Part shown: positions 58,943 through 64,000 of the stretch, piece after piece
Layout: every line of letters begins with the position of its first letter
Position numbering within the stretch: the first letter of the stretch is position 1
DNA from: Streptomyces lateritius
GTDB taxonomy: Bacteria; Actinomycetota; Actinomycetes; Streptomycetales; Streptomycetaceae
Direction: 5' to 3'
Length of the DNA stretch: 64,000 nucleotides
NCBI RefSeq assembly: GCF_014649715.1
Contig: NZ_BMTO01000014.1
Coordinates: 181,875-245,874, forward strand
The notes under the pieces: generated by a model
The model's database searches: none
Seen by the model: the letters and a program-made list of their open reading frames with translations, nothing else
Told to the model about the DNA's origin: nothing
Made by a program: the position numbers and the translations under genes

Positions 58943-60061
58943 TCAGGCCGCGACGAGCTCCTGCTCGCGGTCCGGCATCTTGACCTTGGGCTTCTTGTTC
59001 GGCAGCGAGAGCCGGAAGACCTTGCGCCACGCGGAGAACACCTGCTTGGGCAGCGGCCCGGTGACGTACTCCAGCTCGTACTTTTCGAACAGCGCGCGCA
59101 CCTTCACCGCGACCTCGGCGTACCGGTTGCTCGGCAGGTCCGGGAACAGGTGGTGCTCGATCTGGTGCGACAGGTTGCCGGTCATGAAGTGCATGGCCCT
59201 GCTGCCGCTGATGTTCGCCGAGCCCATCATCTGGCGCAGGTACCACTGGCCGCGCGTCTCGCCCTTGATCGACCGGCGCTCGAAGACCTGCACGCCCTCG
59301 GGGAAGTGCCCGCACATGATCACCGAGTGGGACCAGATGTTGCGGACCAGGTTCGCGGTGAACGTGGCGGCGAGCGTGGTGAGGAACGACGGGCCCGACA
59401 GCAGCGGGTGGATCACGTAGTCCTTGAGCACCTGCTTGCGGATCTTGCGGCCCACGGCCTTGGCCTGCGCGCGGAACTCCGGGTGCGTGCGGCGGCGCTT
59501 GTGCAGGTTCTTGCCGAGCTCCAGGTCGTACGCTGCGATGCCGTACTCGAAGAAGCAGGCGTTGATGAAGTTCCACAGTGGCTGGCCGAGGTGGAACGGG
59601 TGCCACTTCTGGTCCTCGTCGACGCGCATGATGCCGTAGCCGAGGTCGTTGTCCTTGCCGATCACGTTGGTGTACGTGTGGTGCAGCTCGTTGTGCGAGT
59701 GCTTCCACTGCTCGGACGGCGAGACGTGATCCCACTCCCAGGTGGTGGAGTGGATCTTCGGGTCTCGCATCCAGTCCCACTGGCCGTGCAGGACGTTGTG
59801 GCCGATCTCCATGTTGTCCATGATCTTCGCCACGGACAGACCGGCGGTGCCGAGCAGCCACGCGGGCGGGAAGATCGAGAACAGCAGCACGCCCCTGCTG
59901 ACCAGCTCGAGCTTGCGCTGCGCCGAGATGACCTTACGGATGTAGGCGGCGTCTTTCTCGCCGCGGCTGGCGATCACCTCGTCGCGGATCGCGTCCAGCT
60001 CGCGGCCAAGCTCCTCGATCTGCTCCGCGGTCAGGTGGGCGGTGGGGTCGATGGCGGTCAA
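58943..60061 (-). CDS. Membrane fatty-acid desaturase (DesA3-like)
   Basis: 372 residues from TTG 60061 (AGGAG ribosome site, just after the reductase stop). The three histidine boxes are intact: IMDNMEIGHNVLHGQWDWMR, EQWKHSHNELHHTYTNVIG and GNLSHQIEHHLFPDLPSNRY, with di-iron geometry typical of acyl-CoA or acyl-lipid desaturases. Membrane segments lie near LVSRGVLLFSIFPPAWLLG and FLTTLAATFTANLVRNI. The preceding gene encodes the electron-donating reductase, as in the mycobacterial DesA3/Rv3230c pair. It should introduce a delta-9 double bond. Confidence 0.9.
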   Translation of the reverse strand: MTAIDPTAHLTAEQIEELGRELDAIRDEVIASRGEKDAAYIRKVISAQRKLELVSRGVLLFSIFPPAWLLGTAGLSVAKIMDNMEIGHNVLHGQWDWMRDPKIHSTTWEWDHVSPSEQWKHSHNELHHTYTNVIGKDNDLGYGIMRVDEDQKWHPFHLGQPLWNFINACFFEYGIAAYDLELGKNLHKRRRTHPEFRAQAKAVGRKIRKQVLKDYVIHPLLSGPSFLTTLAATFTANLVRNIWSHSVIMCGHFPEGVQVFERRSIKGETRGQWYLRQMMGSANISGSRAMHFMTGNLSHQIEHHLFPDLPSNRYAEVAVKVRALFEKYELEYVTGPLPKQVFSAWRKVFRLSLPNKKPKVKMPDREQELVAA

Positions 60062-60068
60062 GCTGCTC

Positions 60069-61124
60069 CTACCGTTCGATGTCGCAGGGGCCCGCCGCGG
60101 CGGACACGCAGGTCTGGATGAGGACGCCCGGCTCGGCCTCGGTGATCTCGCCGGTGCGCAGGTCGCGGACGGCGCCCGCCTTGAGCGGCGTGATGCAGCC
60201 GAAGCAGATGCCCATGCGGCACCCGGAGGGCATGAGCACGCCGGCCTCCTCGCCGATGTCCAGCAACGGCGTGGCGCCGTCCGTGTCGACGGTCTTGCCG
60301 GTGGCGCTGAACGTGACCTCGCCGCCGGCGCCGGCGACGACGATGCTGGGGCGGAAGCGTTCGGTGTGCAGGCGCTCTTGTACGCCGTGGTCGGTCCAGT
60401 GCTCTTCGGCGGCGTCGAGCAGACCCGCGGGCCCGCAAGCCCAGGTCTCGCGCTCGGCCCAGTCGGGCACGAGTTCGTCGAGACGGGCGATGTCGAGCAT
60501 GCCGTCTGTGTCGGTGTGCACCTCGGTGAGCCGCAGCTTCTTGTCCGCGACCAGGTCGTGCAGTTCGTTGCGGAAGATCACGTCTTGCGGCTGTGGCGCG
60601 CAGTGGACCATGACGACGTCGTCGAACTCGATGTCGCGCAGCATGCCCATCACGGGCGTGATGCCGCTGCCGGCCGTCAGGTAGAGCACCTTGGCGGGCT
60701 TGGCCTGCGGCAGCACGAAGTCACCGGTCGGCTGGTCGAGCTGGATCAGCGTGCCCGGTTTCGCTCTGCGGACCAGGTGGTTGCTGACCTTGCCGTCCGG
60801 GATCGCCTTCACGGTGATCGTGACGCGGCCGTCCTGACGGTTTGTCGGCGAGGTGATGGAGTAGGCACGCCACAGGCGCACCCCGTCGACGTCGACCCCG
60901 ATCCGCACGTACTGACCGGCTGTGTGGCCGCGCCAGCCCCGTCCCGGCCTGATCACGACGGTCGCGGCGTCACCCGTCTCGGGGTGCACGGCCTCGATGC
61001 GCCCCCGCAGGTCAGCGCCCGCACGCAGCGGGCTGACCAGGTCGAGGTAGTCCGACGGCAGCAGCGGCGTCGTGACCATCTCCAGCAGTTTCCACGCCCT
61101 GCTGCGGAGGGCTGCACTCGTCAT
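60069..61124 (-). CDS. Ferredoxin reductase supplying electrons to the desaturase
   Basis: 351 residues from ATG 61124; the frame extends to 61223 but that part overlaps the divergent promoter region. FAD domain with WRAYSITSPTNR; NAD(P) domain with LYLTAGSGITPVMGMLRDI and ETWACGPAGLLDAAEEHW; and a C-terminal plant-type [2Fe-2S] ferredoxin loop GCRMGICFGCITPLKAGAV plus TCVSAAAGPCDIER (fourth Cys). This is the Rv3230c type of self-contained reductase. It transfers electrons from NADPH to the desaturase whose start lies seven bases after its stop. Confidence 0.9.
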   Translation of the reverse strand: MTSAALRSRAWKLLEMVTTPLLPSDYLDLVSPLRAGADLRGRIEAVHPETGDAATVVIRPGRGWRGHTAGQYVRIGVDVDGVRLWRAYSITSPTNRQDGRVTITVKAIPDGKVSNHLVRRAKPGTLIQLDQPTGDFVLPQAKPAKVLYLTAGSGITPVMGMLRDIEFDDVVMVHCAPQPQDVIFRNELHDLVADKKLRLTEVHTDTDGMLDIARLDELVPDWAERETWACGPAGLLDAAEEHWTDHGVQERLHTERFRPSIVVAGAGGEVTFSATGKTVDTDGATPLLDIGEEAGVLMPSGCRMGICFGCITPLKAGAVRDLRTGEITEAEPGVLIQTCVSAAAGPCDIER

Positions 61125-61155
61125 GACTCCAGCTTGCTGCACCTCAAGGCGTAAA

Positions 61156-61207
61156 GTCCTGACCGCAGGACGTAAATCTGGTCGGCTGAATTGTTCGCAG
61201 GGAACAA
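61156..61207. promoter_or_regulatory. Two dyads in the desaturase/PucR intergenic region
   Basis: GTCCTG-ACCG-CAGGAC (61156-61171) and TTGTTC-GCAGG-GAACAA (61191-61207) lie between the divergent genes; the second ends three bases before the PucR GTG. These are likely sites for the PucR-type regulator or a fatty-acid-responsive repressor. A direct repeat CGTAAAGT/CGTAAATC surrounds the first. Confidence 0.5.
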
Positions 61208-61210
61208 AAC

Positions 61211-62350
61211 GTGAGCCATGCAATCCGGAGGGCCAGCGAACTGGCCCTGGATGAGACGACGGTCACCGCACTTCGGGCCGCGCTGAAGACCACCGCCGAC
61301 GAGGTCGTCCAGGCGATCATCGACGAGGTCCCTCCCTACGCCAACGCCCTTTCGGGCAGCATGGGCGGCACCATCCGCCGAGCCGTCCGCACCGCCCTGG
61401 GTCACTACCTGGACCTCGCGAGCGGGAACGCCACAGGCGGCGACGCCGGCGACGCAGCCTACGAGTTGGGCCGCGGCGAGGTGCGCGACGGCCGTTCGAT
61501 GGACGCCCTGCTCAGCGCCTACCGCGTCGGCGCCCGCGTGGCCTGGCGATGCCTGGCCGCGGGTGCCGTAGCCGCAGGTCTGCCCGCCGCCGAGGTCGCC
61601 AAGTTTGCCGAGCTGACCTTCGCCTACATCGACGAGCTCTCCGCCGCGAGCGCCGCGGGCCACGCCGACGAACTGGCCGCCCGGGGCAGGGCCCACGAGC
61701 GCCACCTGGAACACCTGGCCCGCGACCTCCTCGCCGGCGCGAGCCCGGACGTGCTGCTGGCCTCTGTTCAACGGGCCGGGTGGCAGCCTCCGGTTTCGCT
61801 GACCGCGGTCCTGCTGCCCGCCGCCCAGGCCCGGCCTGCCTACCGCGCGCTCGACCCGAGCACCCTCGTCCTCGACGATCTGCCGGACGCCAACGGTGTG
61901 CTGCTCGTCCCCGATGCGGACCGATCACATCTCTTGCGGCAGCTAACCGACCGCACCGCCGTGGTCGGCCCGGCCCGGCCATGGACTCGTGCGTCCGCCT
62001 CGTACGCACGGGCCGTACGCGCGCGCTCCCTCTCCTCTGATATTCGCGACACCGAGGACCACCTGCCCGAGCTGGTGCTGAGCGCCGACATGGACGCGTT
62101 CGCAGACCTGCGTACCCGAGCCCTCGCACCGTTGCGGACCTTGCCTGTCGCGACCGCACGGCGGCTGGAGGAGACGTTGCGGGCGTGGCTGCTGCACCAG
62201 GGCAGGCGGGACGAGGTGGCGGCGGCGTTGTTCGTCCATCCCCAGACAGTCCGGTACCGGATGTCGCAGCTGCGCGAGCTGTTTCCGGATCTCGCATCGC
62301 CACACCGGGTCCTTGAACTGACGCTGGCGGTCGGTCTTCGGGTCAGCTGA
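61211..62350 (+). CDS. PucR-type (CdaR-like) transcriptional regulator
   Basis: 379 residues from GTG 61211. The N-terminal GAF/RsbR-like helical part (LRAALKTTADEVVQAIIDEV, GHYLDLASGNATGGDAGDAA, SMDALLSAYRVGARVAWRCL) is followed by the CdaR GGDEF-like middle and the PucR C-terminal HTH: TRRLEETLRAWLLHQGRRDE-type sequence, then VAAALFVHPQTVRYRMSQLR and ELFPDLASPHRVLELTLAVG. Such regulators respond to metabolites. Divergent from the desaturase-reductase pair, it is the probable local controller. Confidence 0.88.
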   Translation: MSHAIRRASELALDETTVTALRAALKTTADEVVQAIIDEVPPYANALSGSMGGTIRRAVRTALGHYLDLASGNATGGDAGDAAYELGRGEVRDGRSMDALLSAYRVGARVAWRCLAAGAVAAGLPAAEVAKFAELTFAYIDELSAASAAGHADELAARGRAHERHLEHLARDLLAGASPDVLLASVQRAGWQPPVSLTAVLLPAAQARPAYRALDPSTLVLDDLPDANGVLLVPDADRSHLLRQLTDRTAVVGPARPWTRASASYARAVRARSLSSDIRDTEDHLPELVLSADMDAFADLRTRALAPLRTLPVATARRLEETLRAWLLHQGRRDEVAAALFVHPQTVRYRMSQLRELFPDLASPHRVLELTLAVGLRVS

Positions 62351-62499
62351 CGAGTACTGCCGCATTCTCAGTGCCATCAGCTGGCTCATGCGGCCCGCCA
62401 GGCCGGAGGCCACGGCTACTTCGCGCACCGCTGGTGTGGACAGGTGTCGGGAGGGCAGGCTGAGACGAGGCCGGGTATACCGCGTGAAGGGAACCGTTG

Positions 62500-62856
62500 A
62501 TGATTCAGAGTGCGGATATCCGTGAGTGGCGGACCCATGACGTCGTCGACGTCGGTGGCCACAAGATCGGCGTGCTGGAGGCCGTCTATGTGGACACCAG
62601 CAGCGACGAGCCGGCCATGGCCACCGTCCAGGTTGGGCTGCCCACCCGCCGCCAGCTGGTCTTCGTCCCGCTGGCCGGCGCGATCGTGGGGCCGGACTAC
62701 GTCAAGGTCGACTACGACAAGTCGCTGGTGAAGAAGTCCCCGGCGATCGGCACGGACGACGTCCTGCCAGCCGAGGACGAAGCGGCGGTCTTCGCGCACT
62801 ACGGCCTGCCCTACCAGCCCGGCGCGAACGGTGAGCGGCAACTCGCCCGCCGCTGA
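62500..62856 (+). CDS. PRC-barrel domain protein
   Basis: 118 residues from ATG 62500; TTG 62497 is directly before it, and AAGGGA fits the ATG. The PRC-barrel reads IQSADIREWRTHDVVDVGGH, KIGVLEAVYVDTSSDEPAMA, TVQVGLPTRRQLVFVPLAGA and VGPDYVKVDYDKSLVKKSPA. PRC-barrel proteins occur in photosynthetic reaction centres and RNA processing (RimM), but stand-alone actinobacterial members are of unknown stress-related function. The next gene encodes a small membrane protein with a good ribosome site, so they form an operon. Confidence 0.86.
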   Translation: MIQSADIREWRTHDVVDVGGHKIGVLEAVYVDTSSDEPAMATVQVGLPTRRQLVFVPLAGAIVGPDYVKVDYDKSLVKKSPAIGTDDVLPAEDEAAVFAHYGLPYQPGANGERQLARR

Positions 62857-62883
62857 CCGGCCCGCCGAGGAGGTGTCTGCCCC

Positions 62884-63057
62884 ATGATTCTGTTCCTGAT
62901 TCTCGTCATCGCGGCGATCGTGCTGGGCATTATCGGCGTCGTCGCCGAAGGGCTGTTCTACCTGTTGGTCATCGGCATCGTGGTGTTCGCCGCCGCCCTC
63001 GTCTATCTCGGGATGCACCTGCGGCGCTCCGGCCGGCGCAGCCGCACGCTTCGTTGA
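62884..63057 (+). CDS. Small two-helix membrane protein
   Basis: 57 residues from ATG 62884 with a GAGGAGG ribosome site. LFLILVIAAIVLGIIGVVAE and LFYLLVIGIVVFAAALVYLG are two hydrophobic helices separated by a two-residue turn, followed by a basic tail (MHLRRSGRRSRTLR). It is close to PRC-barrel genes in many Streptomyces. Probably a stress-related membrane peptide; function unknown. Confidence 0.75.
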   Translation: MILFLILVIAAIVLGIIGVVAEGLFYLLVIGIVVFAAALVYLGMHLRRSGRRSRTLR

Positions 63058-63081
63058 CCGACTGCGCCTGGCGTCTTGGCG

Positions 63082-63441
63082 CTACGGGCCAGCAGGGCGC
63101 TCACGGTGTTGCCGCCGGCCGCCTGGCGGGTTACGGCGGTGGTTCGGGCGAGGCGGTTGACCATGGGCCAGCCGAAGCCTCCGGTGCCGCCGTTCGGGTC
63201 GGGGGTGCGCATGCGCGGCACCTGGGGCTGTCCGGGTGGCGGTCAGATCCAGGGTGCAGGTGCCGCCGCCGTGGCGCAGGGCGTTGGTGACGAGTTCGGA
63301 GACGACCAGGACCACCGTGTCGGCGGTCTCGGGTGCGAGCGCCGGCTGGAGACCTTCGAGGAACTCCCGGGCGCTGTCGCGTGCGCCGGTTATGGATGTC
63401 GCCGAGCGGAGGGGTGCGACTTTGACGCTCGTCGTATCCAT
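63082..63441 (-). pseudogene. Anti-sigma-type HATPase, frameshifted
   Basis: ATG 63441 begins MDTTSVKVAPLRSATSITGA. The N-box VLVVSELVTNALRHGGGTCT is intact. After LDLTATR part of the middle is missing and the frame changes. The G-box half (GGTGGFGWPMVNRLART, VTRQAAGGNTVSALLAR) continues in another frame near 63200-63085. RsbW-like ATPases bind and silence a sigma factor. The copy is broken, but the same C-terminal end also occurs at 54.7 kb. Confidence 0.7.
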
Positions 63442-63600
63442 CAGGGGGCACCCCGGTCTCTGGATCGTCGACGTCCGGTCCTGTCTGCCCGGAGCTTGTG
63501 CCCCGGCTGCGGCCCGTTAACCCGGGTCATCCCGGCACCCATCACTGTTCGAGAGTGATTACCTCCCTGCCGAGCACGCGAAAATCTGTGTCGGCCAGAG

Positions 63601-63629
63601 TAGACATTGAGCAGTGGTGTGGTTATGTT
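63601..63629 (+). promoter_or_regulatory. Candidate promoter of the gene leaving the window
   Basis: TAGACA, 17 bases, TATGTT: five and four of six matches to the vegetative consensus, in an otherwise non-coding stretch. The following leader exceeds 300 bases before any plausible start. Confidence 0.6.
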
Positions 63630-63942
63630 TCTCTCGTAACCCAGAAGGACCGCAGGGCCCGGCAGAGACGAACTGCCGGGCAGTAGTACCCGCAGTTGTA
63701 GGACGGTGCGGTGGTGGAGTTTCGAAGCCAGGGTGGTTGCAGGACGGCGACGGGACTGACGACCGGACCGGGCGGCCCGCAGTGATCAGGGGCCGCCACC
63801 GTAGTGGCAGTACCCAGCAGTGAAGTCAGTGAGCGGTACCTCGGTGAAGGCGTCGGCTGCGGACGCGCGCACCGGGAGGTTCGGCAGTGGGGTTCTAAGC
63901 CAGAGCAGACGCCTGGCGGGCGACGGGGCTGGCTGCCGAAGA

Positions 63943-64000
63943 GTGGCGCTGTCACAGGCCACTGAGCAGTTCGCAACACCCGCAGTTCCAGCAGTACGAG
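63943..64000 (+). CDS. Start of a gene cut by the window edge
   Basis: A frame from GTG 63943 reads VALSQATEQFATPAVPAVR and continues out of the window without a stop. The ribosome site (GAAGA) is weak. Given the adjacent anti-sigma-type remnant, a stress sigma factor is possible, but the visible residues do not prove it. Confidence 0.3.
   Translation, partial: MALSQATEQFATPAVPAVR

Noticed and set aside
1..64000. Searched for tRNA and rRNA genes and riboswitch-like leaders
   Set aside because: No cloverleaf with the conserved T-loop sequence or rRNA signature was found by eye. A covariance search would be needed to exclude small RNAs.

Overview
The window is high-GC actinobacterial DNA and almost certainly comes from a Streptomyces chromosome arm or large linear plasmid. 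The evidence is: GTG/TTG starts and four-base start/stop overlaps; many Streptomyces-type families (DUF6233, DUF6343, DUF6893, DUF5947, DUF6084, DUF3291, amphi-Trp); and a decayed tap-tpg telomere-maintenance operon at 19.7-20.5 kb. No tRNA, rRNA or CRISPR array was found.

Layout. 0-33 kb is a patchwork of intact single genes separated by gene remnants and broken insertion sequences. Intact genes include a secreted TolB/FG-GAP protein, a MerR regulator, two GNAT acetyltransferases, an erythromycin-esterase-like enzyme, a RidA protein, an Mrr-type nuclease, an ADP-ribosylglycohydrolase, two TetR regulators and an AlbA_2 protein. Remnants include DNA ligase, Ku, IstB, Tap, Tpg, a SnoaL protein, a colicin-type immunity protein, an amino-acid permease and the ClpB C-terminus. 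A well-preserved IS701-like element (7452-9599), with inverted repeats and a CTAG target duplication, carries a MarR-family gene.

33.0-48.3 kb is an undamaged, co-directional [NiFe]-hydrogenase island: hypX, the small and large subunits (actinobacterial group 1h/5, hhyS/hhyL), four accessory genes (NifU-like, DUF5947, DUF6084, a 482-residue protein), a maturation protease, a 35-residue small protein, then hypA, hypB, hypF, hypC, hypD and hypE. It ends in two GC-rich hairpins. HypA/B deliver Ni, HypC/D/E/F make the Fe(CN)2 unit, HypX is expected to supply CO in air, and the protease trims the large subunit. This set suggests aerobic scavenging of trace H2.

48.4-58.9 kb is again decayed: IS1182, IS30, IS982 and resolvase pieces, a frameshifted beta-carbonic anhydrase, a headless P450 and the N-terminus of a DNA ligase, with intact APH, amphi-Trp and LapA-type genes between them. 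58.9-63.1 kb holds a membrane fatty-acid desaturase with its ferredoxin-reductase partner, a divergent PucR-type regulator, a PRC-barrel protein and a small membrane protein. The last 0.5 kb is a broken anti-sigma-type ATPase gene followed by a promoter and a long leader running into a gene cut by the window edge.

Many remnants differ from their families by single-base indels, while the 15 kb hydrogenase island shows none. The simplest reading is selection on the island inside a decaying arm, but sequence errors elsewhere cannot be excluded without reads.
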